DNA of 21,268 nt, from the NCBI GenBank assembly GCA_002377645.1, contig DFQF01000086.1, forward strand, positions 1 through 21,268. The letters run 5' to 3'. Source of the DNA: Nitrospinaceae bacterium UBA3496. Lineage in GTDB: Bacteria > UBA8248. The position numbers were made by a program, and so were the translations under genes. Of this stretch, positions 7,355 through 14,568 are shown piece by piece. A model generated the notes under the pieces. That model did no database searches. It saw only the letters and a list, made by a program, of their open reading frames with translations, and had not been told where the DNA came from. Position 1 is the first letter of the stretch. Each line of letters begins with the position of its first letter.

Positions 7355-8020
7355 TTATTCTGCGATAAACCAATAATAATCACCTGAGTAATCTTGAGAT
7401 TTGAATAATTGTTTCCAATCTTCAACGTGCATATAAGTTAGTGCAGTAAGATTCCAACCGAGCATTCTTTTCTTTTCTTCTTCGTTCCTCCATGCATCCA
7501 CAACAATAAACGAATGTTTCTTCGAAACTCTTTCTATTTCCCTTACAGATTGTTTGCAATCTTCAAGTTCTAGATTGTGGATGGTGTTTATGGAAATTAC
7601 CAAATCAAAAGAATTGTCTTCAAAAGGGATTTCTTTTGCATCTCCAACTTGCACATACTTTTTTACACTATCCATAGCATTTTCTATCGCATATTTCGAA
7701 ACATCAATCCCAGCAACTGTATATGTTGAGGAAAATTCTTGGAAATCGTGTAACATGAATCCCTTTCCGCAACCTACATCCAAAATCGAAGCAGATTTGT
7801 CTAATTTGTAAAATTCAGAAAATCTTTTTACAGTTTCTTGCCAGAAACGAGGGTGATAGTTATAACCTCCATACCCATATAACCTGTCACCGTCAAAAAA
7901 ATCTTTTTCAAACTTTCTAGCAATTTTCCTGTGCTCTTCTTTGATTAAGTTCGCTCTTTCTTCAATATTCCTTTTTGATTTTGGATATTTGTCCATAAGG
8001 TTTATTTCACTCAATTTCAT
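7355..8020 (-). CDS. Class I SAM-dependent methyltransferase
   Basis: This 221-residue Rossmann-fold methyltransferase transfers a methyl group from S-adenosylmethionine. Motif I DVGCGKG is at residues 81-87, the acidic loop GIDVS at 104-108, and the FDLVISINTIHN segment (138-149) carries the post-motif residues found in small-molecule and UbiE-like enzymes. A charged N-terminal extension of about 55 residues includes a Gly/Tyr-rich YGYGGYNYHPRFW stretch (48-60), which might form part of the acceptor site. The listed ATG at 8020 overlaps the upstream SDR by 14 bp, but AAAAGGA sits almost on top of it. TTG at 8014 or ATG at 7996 are alternatives. The acceptor is unknown; O- or N-methylation of a sugar or a nucleotide-linked intermediate fits the context. 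Confidence 0.88.
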   Translation of the reverse strand: MKLSEINLMDKYPKSKRNIEERANLIKEEHRKIARKFEKDFFDGDRLYGYGGYNYHPRFWQETVKRFSEFYKLDKSASILDVGCGKGFMLHDFQEFSSTYTVAGIDVSKYAIENAMDSVKKYVQVGDAKEIPFEDNSFDLVISINTIHNLELEDCKQSVREIERVSKKHSFIVVDAWRNEEEKKRMLGWNLTALTYMHVEDWKQLFKSQDYSGDYYWFIAE

Positions 8021-8885
8021 TTCCTTTTAGAAGTAATTTATAACTCTCGAAAGTTTCTTGGATTCCTTTTTTTATAGGAGTAAATGAGATTTCCTTAAAT
8101 TCTTTTGTTAGTTTCTTAGAATCTATCTTCTGATCTATCTTAGGTTTAGTTCTTTTGATTGTTTTAGTTCTTATTTTCTTGCTTGTATATTTTTTTAGTG
8201 ATTCTATGATCTGTGTAAATGAAAGTGGGTCCCCTGAAGAAATATTGTAAATTCCTGAATTCCCCTGCTTGATAAATTTATTGATAGCGAAAACAAGATC
8301 TGATTCGTACAAATAATCCCTTAATTCATCGCCATCTCCATAAATTGCAATATCCTTATTAATTAAAATTGATTTGATGAACATACTTGGTCCGTAAGAG
8401 AAAGATCTGTCATTTGGGCCGTAAATCTTGCAACAACGAAGAATAACATATTCAATATTCTTTTTTGTGCAAATTTGCGTAATAGTAGCTTCATTCTTAA
8501 GTTTAGCTTTTCCATAGAGGGAAGAGGGTAAAGTTTTGGAATCTTCAGTAATATTCATATTAGTAGTGTTGTCATCGTAAACCGAAACTGTACTCAAATA
8601 AATACATTTTTTCACCTTAGAAGATTCAAGGAGTTTAGATATATTTTTTCCCATAGATACTTCATTTTTGAACATTTCATTTGAACCTTGATTTCCGGGT
8701 GCTCTTGTTGCGATTACTAAAACAGTATTTTCTTTCGAGACTGAAATTAGTTGTTTGTGGGCGTTTTCTGAAGTCAGATCTAGATCTGAAGAAGAAAATC
8801 CTCGCACTTGTACTTTCTTCTTTTTCAGAGATTTTAGTAGGATTTTTCCAATGTATCCTGAACTGCCGAGTAAAATAATATCCAA
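8007..8885 (-). CDS. NAD-dependent epimerase/dehydratase family SDR
   Basis: This 292-residue extended SDR likely reduces or epimerises a nucleotide sugar. GSSGYIG at residues 7-13 is the cofactor motif, a YLSTVSVYDD segment (96-105) contains the catalytic Ser/Thr region, and YGKAK at 124-128 is the Tyr-x3-Lys pair. The length is on the short side for the family, similar to sugar 4-ketoreductases. The TTG at 8885 must be the start: an in-frame TAA lies only two codons upstream, and the glycine motif begins at residue 7. No convincing ribosome site precedes it, so expression may rely on coupling to the gene 24 bp upstream. Its 3' end overlaps the methyltransferase gene by 14 bp. The precise reaction is not identifiable. 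Confidence 0.87.
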   Translation of the reverse strand: MDIILLGSSGYIGKILLKSLKKKKVQVRGFSSSDLDLTSENAHKQLISVSKENTVLVIATRAPGNQGSNEMFKNEVSMGKNISKLLESSKVKKCIYLSTVSVYDDNTTNMNITEDSKTLPSSLYGKAKLKNEATITQICTKKNIEYVILRCCKIYGPNDRSFSYGPSMFIKSILINKDIAIYGDGDELRDYLYESDLVFAINKFIKQGNSGIYNISSGDPLSFTQIIESLKKYTSKKIRTKTIKRTKPKIDQKIDSKKLTKEFKEISFTPIKKGIQETFESYKLLLKGNEIE

Positions 8886-8909
8886 TTTTTAAGTTCGTTA
8901 GGCGAGAGA

Positions 8910-9938
8910 TTATTCTTTGTGTTTATATGAATGTTCTGCAGACTTAATTTCTTCCCAGTTCTTGGTAAGCCATTCGTAAGTTTCTGTAATTCCGTCTTCA
9001 AATTGAATATGCGGTTTCCATCCTAAAATCTCATTTGCTTTTGTTGAATCAAGGCTATAGCAATGATCTTGATGTTCTCTTTTTTCTGAGTATTGGGTAA
9101 CATCTTCCATTTTGCATTTCAACAGTCCACAGATGTAATTAACTACGTTTTTAATTTGGTATTTTGGGTCTATTTGGTCTTCTGCGGATATCGAGAAGTT
9201 AAATGGACCAAAGCTCTTCTTGTCAGAAACTAGAAGTATTGCATCTACTACATCCTTGATATGAATGAAATGTCTTACTGCATTTCCCCCACCATGTAGA
9301 TTTATAGTTTGTCCTGTTTTAATGTAAATAAAACAACGGGGAATAATTTTGAATAACTGTTGGTAAGGTCCATAAACATTAGTGGAACGTATCATTGAAA
9401 CTGGAAAAGAATATTTTTGCATTAATGTTAATAGATACATGTCCGCAGCAGTTTTTGAAACTGCATAAGGTGTAGTAGGTGTGATTATAGAGTCTTCTCT
9501 TACAGGTTCTGGTGTTGAACCGTATATTTCTGCAGAAGAAATATGGATATAGTGTTTTAGATAACTTCGCGTTCTCAGTTCATCGCAAAGCTGAACCACA
9601 GAAGTCAAATTGATGTTAAAGTATCCTAGTGGTACTTCATGACTAAGTTCGACCTCACTTAAAGCAGCTACATTAATAATATGCGTAGGTTGAATTTCAT
9701 CAATATAAGCAATTGCCTTTTCGATATCTTTTACAAGGTCAATTTGTGAAAAAACAAAATTTTGAATATTTTTGTTTGATTTGTATGGTAGCATAAATGC
9801 AGGAGGTTCAGGAGATCTGCTTATACCATAGACGCTATTGTTGCTACTGTTTAGAAGTTCATTTATTATATGAGAACCAGTGAAGCAATTACTTCCTATC
9901 ACTAGGTATTTTTTGTTTTTATTTTCCTGTTGGTTCAT
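8910..9938 (-). CDS. Extended SDR, nucleotide-sugar dehydratase/reductase-like (GDP-mannose 4,6-dehydratase-related)
   Basis: This 342-residue protein is the first gene of the ten-gene minus-strand run. The cofactor motif is GSNCFTG at residues 15-21. SSAEIYG at 134-140 carries the catalytic Ser followed by Ala-Glu: dehydratases such as RmlB have Thr-Asp-Glu here, GDP-mannose dehydratases Ser-Glu, and simple epimerases usually lack the Glu. YAVSK at 158-162 is the Tyr-x3-Lys pair, and MIRSTNVYGP (177-186) the substrate-side segment. The retained Glu points towards dehydratase or GDP-6-deoxyhexose reductase chemistry, but the missing Asp argues against a standard RmlB. ATG at 9938 has only a close AGG upstream. 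It probably acts early in the pathway encoded by this block; the substrate is inferred only. Confidence 0.86.
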   Translation of the reverse strand: MNQQENKNKKYLVIGSNCFTGSHIINELLNSSNNSVYGISRSPEPPAFMLPYKSNKNIQNFVFSQIDLVKDIEKAIAYIDEIQPTHIINVAALSEVELSHEVPLGYFNINLTSVVQLCDELRTRSYLKHYIHISSAEIYGSTPEPVREDSIITPTTPYAVSKTAADMYLLTLMQKYSFPVSMIRSTNVYGPYQQLFKIIPRCFIYIKTGQTINLHGGGNAVRHFIHIKDVVDAILLVSDKKSFGPFNFSISAEDQIDPKYQIKNVVNYICGLLKCKMEDVTQYSEKREHQDHCYSLDSTKANEILGWKPHIQFEDGITETYEWLTKNWEEIKSAEHSYKHKE

Positions 9939-10061
9939 GCCTAAGATAAACTTTCAAAAAGATTGTATTATGGGCTTACACAAAACATGTATACTTTGCA
10001 GACTTAAAGCCTAATTTGCAAGTTTGAAATTTATTTTTCGTTGTTTTGGAGAATATTTTTA
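9939..10061 (+). promoter_or_regulatory. Divergent intergenic region, likely promoters for both flanking blocks
   Basis: These 123 bp separate the two divergently transcribed blocks, so both must start here or be read through from elsewhere. On the plus strand TATACT at 9990-9995 is a reasonable -10 element, with a poor TTATGG 16 nt upstream. On the minus strand a CATAAT-like hexamer lies around 9970, without a convincing -35. The area is AT-rich, so these matches are weak. No inverted repeat long enough to be an obvious operator was seen. Confidence 0.35.
10048..10052 (+). promoter_or_regulatory. Ribosome binding site fixing the GT4 start at 10062
   Basis: GGAGA lies 9 nt before ATG at 10062. 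A longer in-frame TTG start at 10041 would place this site inside the gene and add seven residues before the conserved MKVMLITDSYPP N-terminus, so the ATG is preferred. Confidence 0.6.
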
Positions 10062-11264
10062 ATGAAGGTGATGTTGATTACAGATTCTTATCCACCTGAA
10101 ATACGTTCTGCAGCACAACTCATGAAAGAACTCGCTGAGGAATTAGTAGAAAGAAATCATGCTGTGACAGTTCTAACTACTTGGCCTCAATACAATATTG
10201 CGGAGAATCAAAGTCTTGATCTTATAAAACCTTCAACTGTTGAAAATGGAGTAAAAGTTCAAAGAATTAAAACACTTCGTCACCATAATGTAAGCTACAT
10301 TTTTCGAGGGATATCCCAGATCCTCATGCCTTTTTATTTCAAAAGAGAGATAAGAAAACATCCCATTTCTATTCCAGACGTAGTATTGATTTATAGTCCT
10401 CCACTAACGCTATCGAAAGTAGGGATTTTTCTTAAGAAAAAATACGGAGTTAAGTTTATCTTAAATGTACAGGATCTATTCCCTCAAAATGCAATTGATT
10501 TAGGGGTTTTGAAAAATAAGATTATAGTGAAGTATTTTGAGAACATGGAAAACAAGGCGTATTCATATTCGGATTCAATTGCAGTTCATTCTGAAGGGAA
10601 TGGCAGATTTTTGATAGACCAAAAGAACGTATGTGAAGAAAAAGTTGCCATTCTACATAATTGGATTGATACTTCTGTTTTTGTGAATCATAAGAAATAT
10701 GATTTCAGAAAAGAATTTTCTTTAGAGAATAAATTTGTTTTTCTTTTTGCAGGCGTTATTGGTCCTTCTCAATATCTTGATCTTGTTATTGATATAGCAA
10801 AGAATGTGCAGAACAAAAAAGATATTTGTTTTCTTTTTGTTGGTGATGGTGCGGAGAAGAATAGACTCTTTGAGAAGTCATTGGGTTTAGAAAATGTCCT
10901 ATTTAAACCTTTTGTCTCTTCGGATTTGTATCCTGCTCTGATATCATCGGTTGATGTAGGACTTGTTTGTTTAAGTCCTGCTAATAAAACTCCGGTTGTG
11001 CCTGGAAAGATTTTAGGTTACATGGCGGGTTCACTTCCAGTACTTGCTTTTTTACACGAAGCAAGTGATGGTCATAAGGTTATAAAAGACTCTAAATCAG
11101 GGATTTCCGTTTTTTCTGGAAATTATGAAGAGTCTTTAGAAGCTTTGTTAGACATTTATACTCGCAAGGATTTATTAAGTTCTTATGGACAAAATGGTTT
11201 GGAGTATGTTAACAAAAATTTTGAAAAGAAAATTTGTGTTTCAAACCTTGAGAGCTTGTTCTAA
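10062..11264 (+). CDS. GT4 glycosyltransferase, WbuB-like
   Basis: This 400-residue GT-B fold enzyme adds a sugar, probably to an undecaprenyl-linked intermediate at the cytoplasmic membrane. The N-terminus MLITDSYPPEIRSAA (4-18) with its Pro-Pro-Glu, NVQDLFP at 135-141, the FLFVGDGAEK donor strand (257-266) and PGKILGYMAG at 314-323 are the hallmarks of WbuB-type GT4 enzymes. The acidic Glu expected near the last motif is replaced within GYMAG, as is common in this subgroup. The start is ATG at 10062, chosen for the GGAGA ribosome site. It heads the plus-strand block with an SDR and WecB. WbuB of E. coli O26 is reported to transfer an N-acetylfucosamine; whether the donor here is similar is unknown, and the neighbouring WecB suggests an N-acetylated sugar. 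Confidence 0.88.
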   Translation: MKVMLITDSYPPEIRSAAQLMKELAEELVERNHAVTVLTTWPQYNIAENQSLDLIKPSTVENGVKVQRIKTLRHHNVSYIFRGISQILMPFYFKREIRKHPISIPDVVLIYSPPLTLSKVGIFLKKKYGVKFILNVQDLFPQNAIDLGVLKNKIIVKYFENMENKAYSYSDSIAVHSEGNGRFLIDQKNVCEEKVAILHNWIDTSVFVNHKKYDFRKEFSLENKFVFLFAGVIGPSQYLDLVIDIAKNVQNKKDICFLFVGDGAEKNRLFEKSLGLENVLFKPFVSSDLYPALISSVDVGLVCLSPANKTPVVPGKILGYMAGSLPVLAFLHEASDGHKVIKDSKSGISVFSGNYEESLEALLDIYTRKDLLSSYGQNGLEYVNKNFEKKICVSNLESLF

Positions 11265-11278
11265 GGAGAATTATTGAA

Positions 11279-12307
11279 ATGTCAGATATGGAAAAATTGT
11301 ATAAAGATAAAATAGTGTTGGTAACAGGTGGTGCAGGTGCTATAGGAACGAATCTATGTGACGCATTATCTCGTTCTGGCGCAAAATTAGTTATCATTTT
11401 AGATGATCTTTCCTCTGGTTATATGTGGAATATTCCTAGTAGAGATAATATCTTATTTGTAAAAGGATGTATTACTGATGAGGTAGTCTTAAAAAGAGTT
11501 TTCTTTGAAAAACCTAATTATGTGTTTCATTTAGCTGCTTTTTTTGCAAATCAAAATTCTGTGGATTATCCGGAGCAGGATTTAAAAATTAATGGGCAGG
11601 GGACTTTGAAACTCCTTGAATATTCATTATTCAACCAAGTTCAGAGATTCATTTATGCTTCTTCTGGTTGTTCAATTTATGGCAGTAGTGCTCCTTTGCC
11701 TTTAACAGAGGATTTTATGTCAATGCAGTTGAGTACTCCATACCAGATCACAAAGATGTTGGGAGAGTTGTATTGTAATTTCTTTTATAATCATCATGGC
11801 CTTGATGTTGTAAAGCCTAGGTTTTTTAATTCTTACGGTCCAGGTGAAGTTCCTGGGCAGTATAGAAATGTTATCCCTAATTTTATCTATTGGGCAATGA
11901 AAGGGGATTCGTTGCCAATTACTGGAAGTGGTGAAGAAACAAGAGATTTTACGTTTGTAGGTGATCTAGTTAGAGGATTGCTTCTATCTGGTTTGCAGGA
12001 ATCTGCCAGCGGACAGGAGTTTAATTTAGCCTCTGCAAAAGAAACACGCATTATCGATCTTGCAGATATGATTAATACCTCTGTGAAAAACGAATCTGGA
12101 GTGAAATTTATAGACAAAAGAAAGTGGGATACAAAGAGCAGACTGCTTGCTTCAGTGGACAAAGCCAATAATCTTATCGGATATGAGCCAAGCGTTGATT
12201 TTGATGAAGGTTTGGCTAGAACAATTGCGTGGTTTAAAGATAACTGGGACTTTATAGAGGCAAGTAATTCCTTCACTCCTGGAATGTCATCTGCAACACG
12301 CAAATAA
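11279..12307 (+). CDS. Extended SDR, UDP-glucose 4-epimerase-like
   Basis: This 342-residue NAD-dependent enzyme resembles UDP-hexose 4-epimerases and related decarboxylases. GGAGAIG at residues 17-23 binds the cofactor, a DD pair at 42-43 would hold the adenine ribose and indicates NAD, SSGCSIYG at 128-135 holds the catalytic Ser, and YQITK at 155-159 the Tyr-x3-Lys pair. PRFFNSYGPG (180-189) and TRDFTFVGDL (221-230) are the substrate-binding segments typical of extended SDRs. The C-terminus ends in a Ser/Thr-rich tail. ATG at 11279 follows AAGGAG at 11263-11268, which overlaps the stop codon of the GT4 gene, so the two are coupled. It likely provides a nucleotide sugar for the same glycan; epimerase is the best guess, not proven. 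Confidence 0.87.
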   Translation: MSDMEKLYKDKIVLVTGGAGAIGTNLCDALSRSGAKLVIILDDLSSGYMWNIPSRDNILFVKGCITDEVVLKRVFFEKPNYVFHLAAFFANQNSVDYPEQDLKINGQGTLKLLEYSLFNQVQRFIYASSGCSIYGSSAPLPLTEDFMSMQLSTPYQITKMLGELYCNFFYNHHGLDVVKPRFFNSYGPGEVPGQYRNVIPNFIYWAMKGDSLPITGSGEETRDFTFVGDLVRGLLLSGLQESASGQEFNLASAKETRIIDLADMINTSVKNESGVKFIDKRKWDTKSRLLASVDKANNLIGYEPSVDFDEGLARTIAWFKDNWDFIEASNSFTPGMSSATRK

Positions 12308-12369
12308 GTAATCTTTTCCTTTATATTCTTGTGTGCCTTTTAATCGAAAATTCATATTTAGGTGAATAG

Positions 12370-13527
12370 ATGAAAAAGAAAATTTTATTTGTTTTTGGTA
12401 CAAGACCAGAAGCTATTAAGTTGGCACCTGTTATCAGATTGTTTAGAGAATCCAAAGATTTTGTCACTATGGTTTGTACAACAGGACAACATAGAGAAAT
12501 GTTAGATCAGTCGATGTGTATTTTTGGACTTGAATCTGATTTTGAATTGAAAGTTATGAAAAAAAATCAAACCTTGACTCAACTCACAGTTAATATCCTC
12601 TCTGAATTAGATAATGTTCTAGAAGAAATAAGTCCTGATTTATTAATTGTGCAAGGTGATACGACTACTTCTTTTGCAGGAGGACTTGCTGCTTATTATA
12701 AAAATATTCCTATTGGACATGTAGAGGCTGGTCTTAGGACGGGAGATAAATATAAGCCATTTCCAGAAGAAAAAAACAGACATATGTTGAGTACACTTTC
12801 TGATCTGCATTTTGCTCCCACTGATTTATCTAAAGAAAATTTGATTCGAGAGGGAGTGGATAAGGAAAAGATTTGGGTTACAGGGAATACTGTTGTAGAT
12901 GCAATGCAAATAATACTTGCATCCCAAGAGTCTGATTTAGAAGATGAAAAGAAATTATGTTCTTTTTTTAATCAAGAGATAGGGGTCAATTTTGAAAATC
13001 CTCCTGAGACTATTCCTAAAATTATTTTAGTAACTGGACACCGAAGAGAAAATTTTGGGAAAGGAATTCGAAATATTTGCGAGGGACTTAATGAAATAGC
13101 AAACCAACGTCCTGAAGTCTTAATTGTCTATCCAGTTCATTTGAATCCAAAAGTTCAAAATCCAGTGAGAGAATTGATTGGAGGAGTAGGAAATATTAAA
13201 TTAATCCCTCCGGTTGATTACGAGAAATTTCTATATTTATTAAAAAAATCTTATTTGGTGGTCACTGATTCTGGAGGAATACAAGAGGAAGCCCCTTCAT
13301 TAGGAAAGCCAGTTTTGGTTACAAGGGAAACAACTGAAAGACCAGAAGGAGTTAATGCCGGCACCGTAAAGCTAGTTGGTACAAAGAAGGAAAATATGAT
13401 TGAAGAGATAAATAAACTATTAGATGACGGCTCTTACTATAAATTGTTTTCCGAAATTTCTAACCCATTTGGTGACGGGAGAGCAGCAGGAAGGATACTT
13501 GAAGTTATTCGGTCTTCTGATTATTAA
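12370..13527 (+). CDS. wecB: UDP-N-acetylglucosamine 2-epimerase (non-hydrolysing)
   Basis: This 385-residue enzyme interconverts UDP-GlcNAc and UDP-ManNAc in the cytoplasm, supplying ManNAc-type residues for surface polysaccharide. The recognisable motifs in order are GTRPEAIK at 10-17, TGQHREML at about 38-45, QGDTTTSF, HVEAGLRTGD, PEEKNRH, TGHRRENFG and the C-terminal DSGGIQEE and TTERPEG uridine-binding segments. The acidic and His residues corresponding to the E. coli active site are present. The length is normal. ATG at 12370 has AGGTGA about 6 nt upstream, after a 62 bp gap that may hold a weak internal promoter. The sequence matches WecB rather than the more divergent FnlC branch. No UDP-ManNAc dehydrogenase (WecC) is in the window, so the product may be used as ManNAc or processed elsewhere. 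Confidence 0.96.
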   Translation: MKKKILFVFGTRPEAIKLAPVIRLFRESKDFVTMVCTTGQHREMLDQSMCIFGLESDFELKVMKKNQTLTQLTVNILSELDNVLEEISPDLLIVQGDTTTSFAGGLAAYYKNIPIGHVEAGLRTGDKYKPFPEEKNRHMLSTLSDLHFAPTDLSKENLIREGVDKEKIWVTGNTVVDAMQIILASQESDLEDEKKLCSFFNQEIGVNFENPPETIPKIILVTGHRRENFGKGIRNICEGLNEIANQRPEVLIVYPVHLNPKVQNPVRELIGGVGNIKLIPPVDYEKFLYLLKKSYLVVTDSGGIQEEAPSLGKPVLVTRETTERPEGVNAGTVKLVGTKKENMIEEINKLLDDGSYYKLFSEISNPFGDGRAAGRILEVIRSSDY

Positions 13528-13544
13528 GTTTCAATAATTTGTGT

Positions 13545-13847
13545 TTATATAATTACTTCAAAACCTTCAAAGATTGGATGGCCTAGATATATCTCTCTTT
13601 GTTCTCCACCACCTTGATGCGCTAATCTGAAAGCGTCCGACTTTGTCCAGTCAAAAAAATTTTCTTTTGATTTCCAGGTGCTATGCGAAACATATAGGGT
13701 ATGAGTTTCTTCTGTTTCTCCCTTTATAAGGTGAAATTCTTCGAATCCATCCACTTCATCTAGTCGGGTTTCTCTTTCTTTCCAAATTTTCTCGAAATCT
13801 TTTTCTCTTCCTTTCTTAATTTGGAATCGATTCATCGCTATATACAT
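13545..13847 (-). CDS. IsdG-like haem-degrading monooxygenase (antibiotic biosynthesis monooxygenase fold)
   Basis: This 100-residue protein has the ferredoxin-like ABM fold. Its residues fit the haem-degrading IsdG group: N6 near the N-terminus, W67 and H77 fall at or within one residue of the Asn/Trp/His triad of the staphylococcal enzymes IsdG and IsdI. The surrounding TWKSKENFFDWTKSDAF segment (57-73) is also typical. It would release iron from haem in the cytoplasm. It has the best ribosome site in the window (AAGGAGGAA), which suggests strong translation. It lies 32 bp after nth at the end of the minus-strand block, and the context says nothing about glycans. Another ABM-family role cannot be excluded. 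Confidence 0.85.
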   Translation of the reverse strand: MYIAMNRFQIKKGREKDFEKIWKERETRLDEVDGFEEFHLIKGETEETHTLYVSHSTWKSKENFFDWTKSDAFRLAHQGGGEQREIYLGHPIFEGFEVII

Positions 13848-13855
13848 TTACAAAT

Positions 13856-13864
13856 TCCTCCTTT
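13856..13864 (-). promoter_or_regulatory. Near-perfect Shine-Dalgarno site for the haem monooxygenase
   Basis: On the minus strand this reads AAAGGAGGA, about 8 nt before ATG at 13847. Most genes in the window have only partial sites, so this gene is probably translated at a higher rate than its neighbours. Confidence 0.65.
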
Positions 13865-13879
13865 TGAAATGATTTATTT

Positions 13880-14533
13880 TCAAGCTTTTAAGGTTTGTAC
13901 CGCTCTTTTTCTTTTTGGGTATGTAGTTTTGCATATAGTGCATTGTCTGCCATCACACCCTCTTGCTGTGCAATGTTCTCTACCATAGAAAATAATTTGA
14001 AGATGTAGCTTGTTCCATGATTTTTCAGGAAACAGCTTTTTTAAATCTTTTTCTGTTTGAGTAACATTTTTTCCATTAGTAAGTCCCCATCTTTGAGCGA
14101 GCCTGTGTATATGGGTGTCTACAGGAAAAGCAGGATGTCCAAATCCTTGCGACATGACAACACTAGCTGTTTTATGTCCAACACCGGGAAGTGATTCTAA
14201 ATCCTCGAAGCTCTCTGGCACAGCAGAGTTATGTTTTTTGATCAAAATTTTGGAGAGATCAAGAATAGCTTTTGATTTTTTTGGCGATAATCCACAAGGT
14301 TTTATAATATCCCGAATTTGTTTAACCTTTAAAGCGGTCATTTTTTTGGGATTATTTGCTTTAGAGAAAAGTAATGGAGTTACTTTGTTTACGCGCTCAT
14401 CAGTACATTGTGCACTTAGCAAAACGGCGACAAGTAATTCATATTTGTTCTTATGTTTTAAGGGTATTGGTGTTTTAGGATATTTTTTATTTAAATAATT
14501 TAGTATAAATTCTGCCCTGTCTTTTTTTGTCAT
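13880..14533 (-). CDS. nth: Endonuclease III (DNA N-glycosylase/AP lyase)
   Basis: This 217-residue base-excision repair enzyme removes oxidised pyrimidines and nicks abasic sites. The helix-hairpin-helix LPGVGHKTA (115-123) contains catalytic Lys121, and VDTH (138-141) contains catalytic Asp139, matching Lys120 and Asp138 of the E. coli enzyme. Four cysteines near the C-terminus (C188, C193, C198, C201) should hold the 4Fe-4S cluster, but their spacing is C-x4-C-x4-C-x2-C, not the usual C-x6-C-x2-C-x5-C. A basic tail follows. ATG at 14533 has an AGGA about 9 nt upstream. It lies between the fused oxidoreductase and the haem monooxygenase. It is a housekeeping gene with no link to the glycan genes beyond sharing their strand and perhaps their transcript. 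Confidence 0.95.
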   Translation of the reverse strand: MTKKDRAEFILNYLNKKYPKTPIPLKHKNKYELLVAVLLSAQCTDERVNKVTPLLFSKANNPKKMTALKVKQIRDIIKPCGLSPKKSKAILDLSKILIKKHNSAVPESFEDLESLPGVGHKTASVVMSQGFGHPAFPVDTHIHRLAQRWGLTNGKNVTQTEKDLKKLFPEKSWNKLHLQIIFYGREHCTARGCDGRQCTICKTTYPKRKRAVQTLKA

Positions 14534-14568
14534 TTGTTATTATCCTGATGCCTGGTAATGAAAAATTG

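Noticed and set aside
10041..10061. Upstream TTG extension of the WbuB-like GT4
   Set aside because: The extra seven residues precede a conserved family N-terminus and would bury the GGAGA ribosome site inside the coding sequence.
9939..10061. A strong sigma-70 promoter in the divergent region
   Set aside because: A TATACT -10 is present but no good -35 at 16-18 nt, so it is listed only as a low-confidence promoter region.
11887..12303. A 138-codon minus-strand open frame inside the UDP-glucose epimerase-like gene
   Set aside because: It is antisense to a gene with full SDR motifs and has no recognisable content.
12370..13527. Reading the epimerase as FnlC (UDP-L-FucNAc pathway) because of the WbuB-like neighbour
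   Set aside because: The GTRPEAIKLAP, TGQHREMLDQ and HVEAGLRTGD motifs match WecB closely, and no FnlA-type dehydratase is in the window.
13527..13560. Possible terminator between wecB and the haem monooxygenase
   Set aside because: Only AT-rich partial complementarity, with no stable stem or clear U-tract.
14115..14498. A 127-codon plus-strand open frame inside nth
   Set aside because: It is antisense to a clear endonuclease III with catalytic Lys and Asp; no motif or ribosome site of its own.
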